Origin: Ilumatobacter sp.
GTDB taxonomy: Bacteria; Actinomycetota; Acidimicrobiia; Acidimicrobiales; Ilumatobacteraceae
DNA length: 62,272 nt
Direction: 5' to 3'
Assembly (NCBI GenBank): GCA_013002175.1
Contig: JABDKP010000081.1
Coordinates: 1-62,272 of the forward strand
Below, one piece after another: positions 17,320 through 27,172 of the stretch (the first letter of the stretch is position 1; each line of letters starts with the position of its first letter). Position numbers and translations under genes: made by a program. The notes below the pieces were generated by a model. That model saw nothing but the letters and a program-made list of their open reading frames with translations, had not been told where the DNA came from and searched no databases.

Positions 17320-18675
17320 GTGATCCCGATCGTGACGCCTGCGGAGATGGTCGCGGTCGACGCCGCCGCTCCCGAGTCGCTGGACGTGCTGATCGGCCGG
17401 GCTGCGGGCGCTGTGGCACGGGCCGCGTACGGCATGCTCGGTGGCGCGTACGGGCGGGTCGTCAACGTGATCGCCGGCCCCGGCAACAACGGCAACGACG
17501 GGCGGGTGGCGGCCGAACTGCTGCGCCGGCGTGGCATTCGCGTACGCGAGTTCGCAGCATCGGACTGCCCGCACGAGCTACCGCCGGCCGATCTGGTGAT
17601 CGACGCCGCGTTCGGGACCGGTTTCCACGGTACGTGGACGGCACCGGAGATCGGTGACGCCGCGGTCCTCGCCGTCGACATCCCGACCGGCGTCGACGCA
17701 CTGACGGGCTGCGCCGACACCGGCGTGCTGCCCGCCGACCGGACGGTCACGTTCCAGGCGTTGAAGCCGGGTCTGCTGTTCGGCGCGGGGGCTCGGCTGG
17801 CCGGAGATGTCGACGTGGTCGACATCGGGCTCGACGTGTCGGCGGCCGACCAGCATCTCGTCGAGGCGTCCGACGTCGCCGGCTGGTGGCCGGCCCGGGC
17901 GGTCGATGCCCACAAGTGGCGCGCGGCGGTGCGAATCGTGGCGGGGAGCCCCGGGATGACGGGCGCGGCCGCGCTGTGCGCGGCTGCGGCGGCCCGCGCC
18001 GGAGCCGGCCTCGTGAAGCTCTCCGTTCCGGGCACCGAGGCGGCGGTTCGGGAGGAGGTCGTGCAACAGCTCGTCGGCGAGACCGGCTGGGCCGACGACG
18101 TGTTGGCGGACATCTCCCGCTTCGGGGCGCTGGTCGTCGGGCCGGGCATCGGCCGGGCCGAGGGCACGGTCGCGGACGTTCGAACGGTGATCGCCGATGC
18201 GACCGTTCCGGTCGTCGTCGACGGCGACGCCCTGTTCGCCACGGCATGGGATGCCGACGGTGCGGCGCCGCTGTTCGAGAACCGAGGTGTCGGAACGGTG
18301 CTGACCCCGCATGACGGTGAGTACTCGCTGTTGACCGGCGCACTGCCGGATGCCGACCGCATCGCCGCGACGCGCACGCTGGCACGCGATCTCGGGTGCA
18401 CGGTGCTGCTGAAGGGTCCGGCGACGGTGGTCGCCGATGCCGACGGCTCGGTTCTCGTCGTTGCACACGGAGACCAACGTCTGGCCACCGCCGGCACCGG
18501 CGACGTGCTGGCCGGGATGATCGGTGCCGCCCTGGCGGCCGGGGCCCCGGCAGTGCGGGCCGCGGCCGCAGCAGCGTGGCTGCATGCGGACACTGCCCGC
18601 TCCGGACCTGCGGAAGGAATCCTCGCCGGAGACTTGATCGAGGCCCTCCCGATGGCGTTGGCTGGTATCCGATGA
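17320..18675 (+). CDS. nnrD: Bifunctional NAD(P)H-hydrate epimerase / ADP-dependent dehydratase
   Basis: A 451-residue metabolite-repair enzyme. The N-terminal YjeF_N epimerase half has IAGPGNNGNDGRVAAELL (about residues 45-65). The C-terminal kinase-like half has LVVGPGIGR, VLTPHDGEYSLLTG and the catalytic GTGDVLAGMIG. Together they epimerise and dehydrate hydrated NAD(P)H back to NAD(P)H. It starts at GTG 17320 and overlaps alr by four bases (ATGA). The nnrD-alr-tsaE-tsaB-rimI-tsaD order is common in actinobacteria and implies one transcript. Confidence 0.95.
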   Translation: MIPIVTPAEMVAVDAAAPESLDVLIGRAAGAVARAAYGMLGGAYGRVVNVIAGPGNNGNDGRVAAELLRRRGIRVREFAASDCPHELPPADLVIDAAFGTGFHGTWTAPEIGDAAVLAVDIPTGVDALTGCADTGVLPADRTVTFQALKPGLLFGAGARLAGDVDVVDIGLDVSAADQHLVEASDVAGWWPARAVDAHKWRAAVRIVAGSPGMTGAAALCAAAAARAGAGLVKLSVPGTEAAVREEVVQQLVGETGWADDVLADISRFGALVVGPGIGRAEGTVADVRTVIADATVPVVVDGDALFATAWDADGAAPLFENRGVGTVLTPHDGEYSLLTGALPDADRIAATRTLARDLGCTVLLKGPATVVADADGSVLVVAHGDQRLATAGTGDVLAGMIGAALAAGAPAVRAAAAAAWLHADTARSGPAEGILAGDLIEALPMALAGIR

Positions 18676-19811
18676 GCAACACGCGCTGGGCATGGGTGGA
18701 GGTGGATCTCGATGCGATCCGTCACAACATCGCCCACATTCGCTCCGTGGTGGCGCCGGCGGCTGTCTGGGCGGTCGTCAAGGCGGACGGTTACGGGCAC
18801 GGCGCCGTCGCTGTCGCGCGGGCCGCGATGGACGCCGGAGCGGAAGGGTTGTGCGTTGCGCTGGTGCGCGAGGGCTTGGAGTTGCGGCAGGCCGGGATCG
18901 ATGCGCCGATCCTGCTGCTGACCGAGCAACCGCCCGAGACCGCCGGACACATCGTCCAGCACCGGCTGACGCCCACGGTCTACACGCGGGGGTTCGTGGA
19001 CGCAATCGTCGCCGAGAACGCGACCGGGCTCCCGGTGCACCTCAAGATCGACACGGGGATGCAGCGGGTCGGCGTCCACCCGCATGCGGCCGCGGCGATG
19101 GCGGAGTCGATCGCGGAGCGCGCTCCGGCGGTGCGCCTGGCCGGCGTCTACACCCATCTGGCCGTCGCCGATGCACCGACCGACGAGTTCACGGCGAAGC
19201 AGCTGAAGCGGTTCGACGACGCGCTCAGCCACATCGAGGAGTCGCAGGGACGGGTGCCGCTCGTGCACATCGCCAACTCCGCGGGGGCGCTCGCGCACCC
19301 CGACTCGCGACGGTCGATGGTGCGGATCGGCATCGCGATGTACGGGATCTCGCCGGGTCACGGTGTCGACGACCTGTGCGCCGACCTGCGCCCGGCGCTC
19401 GAACTGCGGGCACGCGTGTCGTACGTCAAGATGGCCCGCGCCGGCAGCAGGATCTCCTACGGCCGGATCCACCGCTTCGAGCGGGACACGAATGTCGCGA
19501 CGATCCCGATCGGATATGCCGACGGCGTCGTCCGGCGGTTGTCGACGACCGGTGGCGAGGTGCTGATCGGCGGTCGCCGGTGTCCGATCGTCGGGCGGGT
19601 CACGATGGACCAGCTCATGGTCGACTGCGGCGATGCCGAGGTCAGCGCCGGCGACGACGTCGTGATGATCGGAGCGCAGGACGGCCCGGACGGTGTGCAG
19701 CGGATCCGGGCCGAGGACTGGGCCGATCGTCTCGACACGATCGGATACGAAATCGTCTGTGGTCTCTCGGCGCGGCTCGCACGGGTTCCTCGCCGTAGCA
19801 TCGACGGCTGA
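18672..19811 (+). CDS. alr: Alanine racemase
   Basis: A 379-residue PLP enzyme that makes D-alanine for peptidoglycan. The PLP lysine is Lys37 in AVVKADGYGHG. The C-terminal beta domain carries the second catalytic base, the Tyr of RISYG, and the typical IPIGYADGV and VGRVTMDQLMVDCGD. Length is standard. Its ATG lies inside the nnrD stop (ATGA), and its own stop overlaps the tsaE start (TGATG), so all three are translationally coupled. Confidence 0.97.
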   Translation: MSNTRWAWVEVDLDAIRHNIAHIRSVVAPAAVWAVVKADGYGHGAVAVARAAMDAGAEGLCVALVREGLELRQAGIDAPILLLTEQPPETAGHIVQHRLTPTVYTRGFVDAIVAENATGLPVHLKIDTGMQRVGVHPHAAAAMAESIAERAPAVRLAGVYTHLAVADAPTDEFTAKQLKRFDDALSHIEESQGRVPLVHIANSAGALAHPDSRRSMVRIGIAMYGISPGHGVDDLCADLRPALELRARVSYVKMARAGSRISYGRIHRFERDTNVATIPIGYADGVVRRLSTTGGEVLIGGRRCPIVGRVTMDQLMVDCGDAEVSAGDDVVMIGAQDGPDGVQRIRAEDWADRLDTIGYEIVCGLSARLARVPRRSIDG

Positions 19812-20374
19812 TGTTGCAACTCCGTGCATCCTCGTTGGCCGATACGCATGCGATCGCAGCCGCCGTGGCGTCCTTGGCGCGGGCCGGCGACACGATCCTG
19901 CTCGCTGGTGGGATGGGTGCCGGCAAGACGGCGTTCGCGCAGGGTTTCGGCCGGGCACTCGGCGTCGACGAACCGATCACGTCGCCCACGTTCACGCTCG
20001 TCCACAGCTACGACCTGCCGGCGACGCAGCGTCGCGCCCGGACGCTCCACCACGCCGACCTGTACCGGCTCGACCGCACCTCCGAGGTGGCGGAGCTGGC
20101 GCTGTCCGAACTCGCGGAGTTCGGCGGCATCGTGCTGATCGAGTGGGGCGACGTCGTCGAGGGTGCCTTCGGCGACCATCTCACGGTGTTGCTCGAACCA
20201 GAGCTCGTCGAGGGCGATGACGGCGATGACGGCGGCGACGACGGCGATGACGGCGATGACGACGACAGTCGGGTGATCGCGGACGGGCACCGACGGATCG
20301 CGCTGGCCGGCGTGGGCCAGTCGTGGGCGGCGCGCTGGGATCGGCTCGAATGGTCGTTGGAGGCGTTCCAGTGA
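19811..20374 (+). CDS. tsaE: tRNA threonylcarbamoyladenosine biosynthesis ATPase TsaE
   Basis: A 187-residue P-loop ATPase of the t6A37 tRNA modification system, working with TsaB and TsaD. Walker A is GGMGAGKTAFAQGFG, the switch-like SPTFTLVHSY is present, and HHADLYRLDR and VLIEWGD complete the core. The family is usually ~150 residues. Here a strongly acidic Asp/Gly insertion starts around residue 134, encoded by tandem GACGGCGAT-like units (20213-20266), just before the last strand. The start overlaps the alr stop; tsaB follows after 10 bp. Confidence 0.94.
   Translation: MLQLRASSLADTHAIAAAVASLARAGDTILLAGGMGAGKTAFAQGFGRALGVDEPITSPTFTLVHSYDLPATQRRARTLHHADLYRLDRTSEVAELALSELAEFGGIVLIEWGDVVEGAFGDHLTVLLEPELVEGDDGDDGGDDGDDGDDDDSRVIADGHRRIALAGVGQSWAARWDRLEWSLEAFQ
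20213..20266 (+). repeat. Tandem GACGGCGAT-like units inside tsaE
   Basis: Short in-frame repeats encode an Asp/Gly run (EGDDGDDGGDDGDD and further Asp). The unit length varies in multiples of three, so copy changes by slippage would keep the frame open. Confidence 0.8.
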
Positions 20375-20384
20375 GGTCGATCCC

Positions 20385-21080
20385 ATGCTGATCCTCGGCA
20401 TCGAGACCGCGACCGAGCGCGTCAGCGTCGCGCTCGGCGGGCACGAAGGCGTGATCGGCCTGTTCGAGGTGACGAAGGGTCGGCGGCACGCGGAGACGCT
20501 GGTCCCGGCCATCGACTTCGTCTGCTCACAGGCCGGCATCGAACTCGACGAGATCAGCCTCGTCGCCGTCGACGTCGGGCCGGGGCTGTTCACCGGGATG
20601 CGCGTCGGCCTCGCATCGGCCAAGGCGTTCGCCCAGGCACTGCGCATCCCGATGATCGGGATCTCGTCGCTCGACCTGCTCGCGTTCCCGTGCCGGCACA
20701 CGGATCGGGTGGTCGTGCCCGTCATCGACGCCCGGCGCAGTGAGGTGTTCTACGCGATGTACCGCCAGGTGCCCGGCGGCGTCCAGCAGGTGGCCGAGCC
20801 GACCGTCGGCCCGGTCGAGGACCTCATCGCCGACCTGATGGCCCGCAGCCAGGACGTGCTGCTGGTCGGGGACGGCGCGCTGCGCTACCGGGACGAGATC
20901 CTCGACGACTTCCACTGCGAGATCGGCGGCGACGCACATCCGTCTGCCGGCCCGCTGGTGCTCCTCGCGCACGCCAGGGCATTGCGCGAGGACTGGGTGA
21001 ACCCGTGGGAGATCGAGCCGATCTATCTGCGCGGGCCCGACGCCAAGATCAACTGGTCGACCCGGACGGCGCGCGCGTGA
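20385..21080 (+). CDS. tsaB: tRNA threonylcarbamoyladenosine biosynthesis protein TsaB
   Basis: A 231-residue ASKHA-fold protein that dimerises with TsaD as a scaffold for t6A formation. It starts MLILGIETATERVSVALGG. The conserved VDVGPGLFTGMRVGLASAKA and SSLDLLAFPC are present. It lacks the TsaD metal-binding histidines, as expected for TsaB. GAGG upstream of ATG 20385 is a plausible ribosome site. It sits between tsaE and rimI in the tsa cluster. Confidence 0.95.
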   Translation: MLILGIETATERVSVALGGHEGVIGLFEVTKGRRHAETLVPAIDFVCSQAGIELDEISLVAVDVGPGLFTGMRVGLASAKAFAQALRIPMIGISSLDLLAFPCRHTDRVVVPVIDARRSEVFYAMYRQVPGGVQQVAEPTVGPVEDLIADLMARSQDVLLVGDGALRYRDEILDDFHCEIGGDAHPSAGPLVLLAHARALREDWVNPWEIEPIYLRGPDAKINWSTRTARA

Positions 21081-21093
21081 CGGCGGCCGAGCG

Positions 21094-21657
21094 ATGAGCG
21101 TGATCGAGCGGCTGCTCGGCCGATCCGGCGGCGATGTCACGCCCGGCGACGTCACGATCTCGCGGATGCGCCGACGAGATCTGCGTGGCGGCGTCCTTGC
21201 GATCGAGGCACAGAGCTACCCGCGCCCGTGGTCGCATGCGGTGTTCGGCGGTGAGCTGGAGCAGGTTCGGTCCGGCAGTCGGCACTATGTCGTGGCGCGG
21301 CGCCTCGGCACGATCGTCGGGTACGCGGGGTTGTGGTTCACCGGGGACGAGGCGCACGTCACGAACATCGCGGTCGACCCGCGCGTCCGGCGCCAGGGGA
21401 TCGCCCGCCGGCTGATGTCGGCCCTGGCTGCCGAGGTGGTCGAGCGCGGGTGCACGGGGTGGACGCTCGAGGTGCGCGTGTCCAGCGAGGGGGCGCAGGA
21501 GCTGTACCGGGCGTTCGGCTTCGAGCCGGCCGGCGTCCGCACGCGGTACTACGAGAACGTCGAAGATGCGATCGTGATGTGGTGCCACGACGTGCAGACC
21601 GTCGACTACCGCCGCCGTCTCGACGAGATCCGCCAGGGAGAGATCGATGCCCGCTGA
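21094..21657 (+). CDS. rimI: GNAT acetyltransferase, ribosomal-protein-alanine RimI type
   Basis: A 187-residue GNAT-fold protein with the acetyl-CoA loop at AVDPRVRRQGIARRLMSAL (R-x-x-G-x-A) and the RimI-like C-terminal LYRAFGFEPAGVRTRYYENV. About 25 extra residues precede the GNAT core (core starts near ISRMRRRDLRGG). RimI acetylates the N-terminal alanine of S18, and rimI genes commonly sit between tsaB and tsaD. Its end overlaps tsaD by 11 bases. The substrate here is inferred from context. Confidence 0.9.
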   Translation: MSVIERLLGRSGGDVTPGDVTISRMRRRDLRGGVLAIEAQSYPRPWSHAVFGGELEQVRSGSRHYVVARRLGTIVGYAGLWFTGDEAHVTNIAVDPRVRRQGIARRLMSALAAEVVERGCTGWTLEVRVSSEGAQELYRAFGFEPAGVRTRYYENVEDAIVMWCHDVQTVDYRRRLDEIRQGEIDAR

Positions 21658-22675
21658 CCTGACCGTCGATGACGCGACGCTCGTGCTCGGGGTCGAGACG
21701 AGCTGCGACGAGACCGCTGCCGCCCTGGTGATGGGCGGCAACGACGTCGTGTCGAGCGTGGTGTCCACGCAGGTCGATCTGCATGCTGACTTCGGTGGCG
21801 TCGTGCCCGAGATCGCCTCCCGGGCGCACCTCGACGTGCTCAACCCGGTGATCGCCCGCTCGATCGTGGAAGCCGGCGTCGACGAGTCACGGATCGATGC
21901 GATCGCCTGCACGGTCGGGCCCGGCCTGATCGGCGCACTGCTGGTCGGAGTGTCCGCGGCGAAGTCGCTGGCGCTCGCGTGGGACCTGCCGTTCGTCGGC
22001 GTCAACCACATGGAAGCCCACCTGTATGCGGCGTCGCTCGAGGATCCGACGCTCGAGTTCCCGCTCGTCGTGCTGCTCGTGTCCGGTGGTCACACGATGC
22101 TGATCGAGATGCTCGACCACGGCCGGTACCGGCTGCTCGGACAGACGATCGACGATGCGGCCGGAGAGGCCTTCGACAAGGTGGCGCGGTATCTCGACCT
22201 GGGCTACCCGGGTGGCCCGGCGATCGACGAGGCCGCACTCCTCGGCGACCCCGAAGCGATCCGGTTCCCCCGGGCCATGATGAACGACGGCTACGACTTC
22301 TCGTTCAGCGGTCTCAAGACCGCAGTCGTCAACTACGTCCGCAAGCACCCCGACGTCAGCTCCGCCGACGTTGCCGCATCGTTCCAGGCGGCGGTCGTGG
22401 ACGTCTTGGTCACCAAGGCGCGTCGCGCCGCGCAGGCCACCGGCGCGACCAGCATCGTGCTCGGCGGTGGCGTCGCCGCGAACTCGCTGCTGCGCGAGGA
22501 GATCCTCGGCGGGTGTGGGGTCGACGGCATCCAGGGGTTCCTCCCGAGCCGGTCGATGTGCACCGACAACGCGGCGATGATCGCAGCCGCCGGCTGGCAC
22601 CGGTTGCGCGCCGACGGCCCGACGCCGCTCGATGTCGGCGCGACGCCGAACCTCCGGCTCGATTTCATCGACTGA
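21647..22675 (+). CDS. tsaD: tRNA N6-adenosine threonylcarbamoyltransferase TsaD
   Basis: A 342-residue catalytic subunit of t6A37 synthesis. It starts with VLGVETSCDETAAALV; the metal ligands are the two His of NHMEAHLYA. VLLVSGGHTMLIEM, GEAFDKVARYLDLGYPGGP, FSFSGLKTAV and the nucleotide loop VLGGGVAANSLLR are intact. It transfers the threonylcarbamoyl group from TC-AMP to A37 of ANN-decoding tRNAs. It is the last gene of the tsa cluster; a large inverted repeat follows. Confidence 0.97.
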   Translation: MPADLTVDDATLVLGVETSCDETAAALVMGGNDVVSSVVSTQVDLHADFGGVVPEIASRAHLDVLNPVIARSIVEAGVDESRIDAIACTVGPGLIGALLVGVSAAKSLALAWDLPFVGVNHMEAHLYAASLEDPTLEFPLVVLLVSGGHTMLIEMLDHGRYRLLGQTIDDAAGEAFDKVARYLDLGYPGGPAIDEAALLGDPEAIRFPRAMMNDGYDFSFSGLKTAVVNYVRKHPDVSSADVAASFQAAVVDVLVTKARRAAQATGATSIVLGGGVAANSLLREEILGGCGVDGIQGFLPSRSMCTDNAAMIAAAGWHRLRADGPTPLDVGATPNLRLDFID

Positions 22676-22785
22676 ACGGGCCCGGTTCGCGTCGTCGCCC
22701 CGGACGACCCCGCGACGACGAGGACGACGACGACATTCGTTCACCCGTCGGCCCGTCGACACCGAGCCCCCGGGACACCCTCGCC

Positions 22786-22844
22786 GTTTCCCCTTACTCC
22801 GATGAGGACCGACCCGTTTCGCGGCCATCGGAGTAAGGGGAAAC
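22786..22844. repeat. Perfect 19-bp inverted repeat between tsaD and dus
   Basis: GTTTCCCCTTACTCCGATG (22786-22804) is exactly mirrored by CATCGGAGTAAGGGGAAAC (22826-22844) around 21 bp. The arms are much richer in A/T than the surroundings. There is no T tract after the right arm on the + strand. The remaining bases of 22676-22881 show no gene. Confidence 0.9.
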
Positions 22845-22881
22845 ACGCGGGGATGCCGGCGCCACACCCGGGTCATCGGAG

Positions 22882-24315
22882 GTGTTGGCGGCGCTGCTGC
22901 GTGCGGATCGCGCGATGACCCTCGACGAGTTGATGTTCGACCTCGTCGAGCGCGAGGGGATCGACATCGCGAGACATCTCGCAGTGTCGCCGCGGCAACG
23001 GGTGTCGGATCTGTTGCGCTGGCAGATCGAACGGCACCGCGTGATCCGGGTGTCGCGCGGCACCTACCGCGTCGTGCCGGATGCGCTGTCGAGGACGACG
23101 CGGTGGCGGTGCCTGAACTGGCGCGTACTGCGCGAACGGGCCGTTACCGTGGCGGTCGGTGACGACGAGATGACGTTCACGATCGGCCCGTACGAGCTGT
23201 CGGCTCCCGTGGTGCTCGCCCCGATGGCGGGCGTCACCAACGCGCCGTTCCGGGCACTGTGCCGGCGGTTCGCGCCGGGCCTCGTGTACGTCAACGAGAT
23301 GGTGATGGCGACCCCGGTCGTGCACGGCAATGCCAAGACCGACCGGATGATCCGCTTCGATGCCGACGAACATCCCCGCAGCCTCCAGCTCTACGGGTCC
23401 GACCCCGTCGTGATGGGGCGAGCGGTGCATCTGCTGTGCGACGCCGGGCGCGTCGACCACATCGACATCAACTTCGGCTGTCCCGCTGCGAAGGTCACGA
23501 GGCAGGGCGGGGGAGCGGCCGTGCCGGCCCGGCCCGAGCTGTTGCGGGCGATCGTGCGGGCGGCGGTCGTCAACGCGTCGCCGTACGGCGTGCCGGTCAC
23601 GACGAAGTTCCGGATGGGCCTGTTCGACGACTGGCTGATGCACACGCGCACCGGTGAGATCTGTGCCGAGGAGGGCGTCGCAGCCATCGCGCTGCATGCC
23701 CGCACGGTGCAGCAGCACTACTCGGGCGAGGCCCGGTGGGATGCGATCGGCGAGCTGAAGCAGGCGGTCGGCTCGATCCCCGTGCTGGGAAACGGTGACA
23801 TCTGGGAGGCCGGCGACGCCGTGCGAATGATGCAGGAGACCGGCTGCGACGGCGTCGTCATCGGACGTGGCTGTCTCGGCCGCCCGTGGCTGTTCGGCGA
23901 CCTGGTCGAGGCCCTGTCCGGCCGTTCGGTGCCGCCCAGCCGCACGCTGGGCGAGGTGTGCGCCGTGATGGCCGACCACGCGAGGTTGCTGACCGACCAC
24001 ATGGGTGAGGATCATGCGATGCGCGACTTCCGCAAGCACGCAGGTTGGTACATGAGCGGGTACCCGGTCGGGCCCGAAGTCCGCCGCCGCCTGGCGATGA
24101 ACAGCTCGCTGTCCGAACTCGACGACATCCTCGCCACGCTCGATCCGGCGGCGACGATCGTCGACGGCGGCGAGCGGATCAAGCGCGGTCACACGAACGG
24201 CCCGATCAAGGTCAAGCTGCCGGACGGCTGGCTCGACGATCACGAGCGGGCGCGGCTCGACACCGACACGAGTGTCCCCGACGACGCCCACGTCATGGCG
24301 TTGTCCGGCGGATGA
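22882..24315 (+). CDS. dus: tRNA-dihydrouridine synthase with N-terminal extension
   Basis: The catalytic part is a ~380-residue FMN TIM-barrel Dus starting at ATG 23170. PVVLAPMAGVTNAPFRALCR is the FMN site. The catalytic Cys is in DINFGCPAAKVTRQGGG, although P-A-A-K-V replaces the usual P-V-x-K. ALHARTVQQHYSG and VLGNGDIW follow. It reduces uridines in tRNA D-loops with NADPH. Upstream, the same frame is open to GTG 22882. It encodes ~96 residues that look like a winged helix (ALLRADRAMTLDELMFDLV, SPRQRVSDLLRWQIERHRVI). Either this is a fusion or translation starts at 23170, for which no good ribosome site is visible. It overlaps maf by four bases. Confidence 0.88.
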   Translation: MLAALLRADRAMTLDELMFDLVEREGIDIARHLAVSPRQRVSDLLRWQIERHRVIRVSRGTYRVVPDALSRTTRWRCLNWRVLRERAVTVAVGDDEMTFTIGPYELSAPVVLAPMAGVTNAPFRALCRRFAPGLVYVNEMVMATPVVHGNAKTDRMIRFDADEHPRSLQLYGSDPVVMGRAVHLLCDAGRVDHIDINFGCPAAKVTRQGGGAAVPARPELLRAIVRAAVVNASPYGVPVTTKFRMGLFDDWLMHTRTGEICAEEGVAAIALHARTVQQHYSGEARWDAIGELKQAVGSIPVLGNGDIWEAGDAVRMMQETGCDGVVIGRGCLGRPWLFGDLVEALSGRSVPPSRTLGEVCAVMADHARLLTDHMGEDHAMRDFRKHAGWYMSGYPVGPEVRRRLAMNSSLSELDDILATLDPAATIVDGGERIKRGHTNGPIKVKLPDGWLDDHERARLDTDTSVPDDAHVMALSGG

Positions 24316-24896
24316 TCACCCTGCCGCCCGGCGTCCAGCTGGTGCTCGCCTCCGCCTCGGCGCGCCGCAGCCAGCTGCTGGCGCGGGCGGGCGTCGACTT
24401 CGAGGTGCGGGCTGCCGACATCGACGAATCGCCGCAGTCCGGCGAACGGCCGGCCGAGTACGTCCGGCGGCTGGCGAGCGAGAAGGGCGACGCCGTGATG
24501 CGTCCGGGCGACCTCGTCCTGTCGGCCGACACGACGGTCGACATCGACGGTGAGATCCTCGAGAAACCGACAGACGATGCCGATGTCGAGCGGATGCTGC
24601 GACTGCTGTCCGGCCGCGCCCACGACGTGCACACCGGTGTGCGGGTCGCCGGACGCGGGACCGACCGACTGGCGGTCGTCACGACGCAGGTGGTGTTCGT
24701 CGAGCTGACGTCGGAGATGATCGACTGGTACGTGGCGACCGGCGACGGTCTCGGCAAGGCCGGGGCGTACGGGATCCAGGGCGCGGCCGGCGCATTCGTC
24801 CGCCGGGTCGAGGGCAGCGTGACCAACGTGATCGGTCTGCCGATGGCCGAGACGATCGCGATGCTGCGGTTGGCACTCGCGCCTTCCGGTTGCTAA
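24312..24896 (+). CDS. maf: Maf-family nucleotide pyrophosphatase
   Basis: A 194-residue house-cleaning enzyme that hydrolyses non-canonical or modified nucleoside triphosphates. Motifs are LVLASASARRSQLL at the N terminus, VLSADTTVDIDGEILEKP with the catalytic Asp, and the C-terminal GKAGAYGIQGAAGAFVRRVEG. Start ATG 24312 overlaps the dus stop (ATGA), indicating coupling. The groES -35 element lies within the last codons. Confidence 0.93.
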   Translation: MITLPPGVQLVLASASARRSQLLARAGVDFEVRAADIDESPQSGERPAEYVRRLASEKGDAVMRPGDLVLSADTTVDIDGEILEKPTDDADVERMLRLLSGRAHDVHTGVRVAGRGTDRLAVVTTQVVFVELTSEMIDWYVATGDGLGKAGAYGIQGAAGAFVRRVEGSVTNVIGLPMAETIAMLRLALAPSGC

Positions 24897-24918
24897 CGGC
24901 GCTGCCGATCCCTAGGAT
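24890..24918 (+). promoter_or_regulatory. Promoter of groES-groEL
   Basis: TTGCTA (24890-24895) and TAGGAT (24913-24918) are separated by 17 bp. Transcription would begin near 24925, inside the CIRCE operator, leaving a leader of about 73 nt before groES. Confidence 0.6.
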
Positions 24919-24944
24919 TGGCAGTCGCAATGGGAGAGTGCTAA
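24918..24944. promoter_or_regulatory. CIRCE operator (HrcA binding site)
   Basis: TTGGCAGTC and GAGTGCTAA flank a 9-bp spacer. The right arm matches the CIRCE consensus exactly and the left arm at 7 of 9 positions. It overlaps the predicted transcription start, so bound HrcA would block the groESL promoter until heat shock. Confidence 0.87.
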
Positions 24945-24997
24945 CGCTCCCGACGCCGAATCCAATGACAACGTGAAGCGCCAATGGAGGCCCACAC

Positions 24998-25288
24998 ATG
25001 AACCTGAAGCCGCTGGACGATCGCATCGTGGTCCGTCCCAACGAGCCCGAGACCCAGACCGCTTCCGGTCTCGTGATCCCGGACACCGCCAAGGAGAAGC
25101 CGCAGCAGGGCGAAGTGCTCGCCGTCGGCCCCGGCAAGCGTTCGGACACCACCGGGGAACTGATCGAGGTCGGCATCAACGTCGGCGATGTCGTGCTGTA
25201 CAGCAAGTACGGCGGCACCGAGGTCAGCAGCGGTGGCGAGGATCTCCTCGTGCTCAACAGCCGTGACGTGCTGGCGATCGTCGGCTGA
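24998..25288 (+). CDS. groES: Co-chaperonin GroES
   Basis: A 96-residue Hsp10 that caps GroEL as a heptamer. It starts [20 protein letters not shown]. The mobile loop (about residues 16-35, [20 protein letters not shown]) and the barrel motif [10 protein letters not shown] are present, and the C terminus is [18 protein letters not shown] lies upstream of ATG 24998. It heads a CIRCE-controlled operon with groEL 53 bp downstream. Confidence 0.98.
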   Translation: MNLKPLDDRIVVRPNEPETQTASGLVIPDTAKEKPQQGEVLAVGPGKRSDTTGELIEVGINVGDVVLYSKYGGTEVSSGGEDLLVLNSRDVLAIVG

Positions 25289-25317
25289 CCCGGACCATTT
25301 CGAGAACGAACCACTGA

Positions 25318-26976
<1,659 letters not shown>

Positions 26977-26981
26977 TGCCG

Positions 26982-27024
26982 CAGGGCGGCAGCACATCCC
27001 GCCGCCCTGTCGCCTGACGGCGAC
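26982..27024 (+). repeat. Two hairpins directly after groEL
   Basis: CAGGGCGGC (26982-26990) pairs with GCCGCCCTG (27001-27009). GTCGCC (27009-27014) then pairs with GGCGAC (27019-27024). Neither has a T tract. They precede the main terminator and could protect the groEL mRNA end. Confidence 0.7.
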
Positions 27025-27057
27025 CCGAGCCGACTCCGTCGTCTCGAATCCCGCTGT

Positions 27058-27101
27058 ACGGCCGGGAACCGCATCGAGCGGTTCCCGGCCGTGCTCGTTT
27101 T
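27058..27101 (+). terminator. Intrinsic terminator of groES-groEL
   Basis: A perfect 15-bp stem (27058-27072 with 27078-27092, arm ACGGCCGGGAACCGC) closes a 5-nt loop ATCGA. TTTT follows at 27098-27101. This is the clearest rho-independent terminator in the window. Confidence 0.87.
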
Positions 27102-27159
27102 CGGCGCGGCTCGCCTGCGGCGTCGCCACGATGCCCCGGGTCGTGCGCCGGAGGGCCGG

Positions 27160-27165
27160 TACGCT
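27160..27165 (+). promoter_or_regulatory. -10 box of a likely leaderless promoter
   Basis: TACGCT ends 7 nt before ATG 27173 of the membrane protein gene. It lies downstream of the groEL terminator, so the gene needs its own promoter. Confidence 0.5.
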
Positions 27166-27172
27166 CGGCGGC

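Noticed and set aside
17307-19958. An 883-codon minus-strand open frame opposite nnrD and alr
   Set aside because: Low-complexity Ala/Ser/Pro/Thr composition opposite two certain genes, with no motif.
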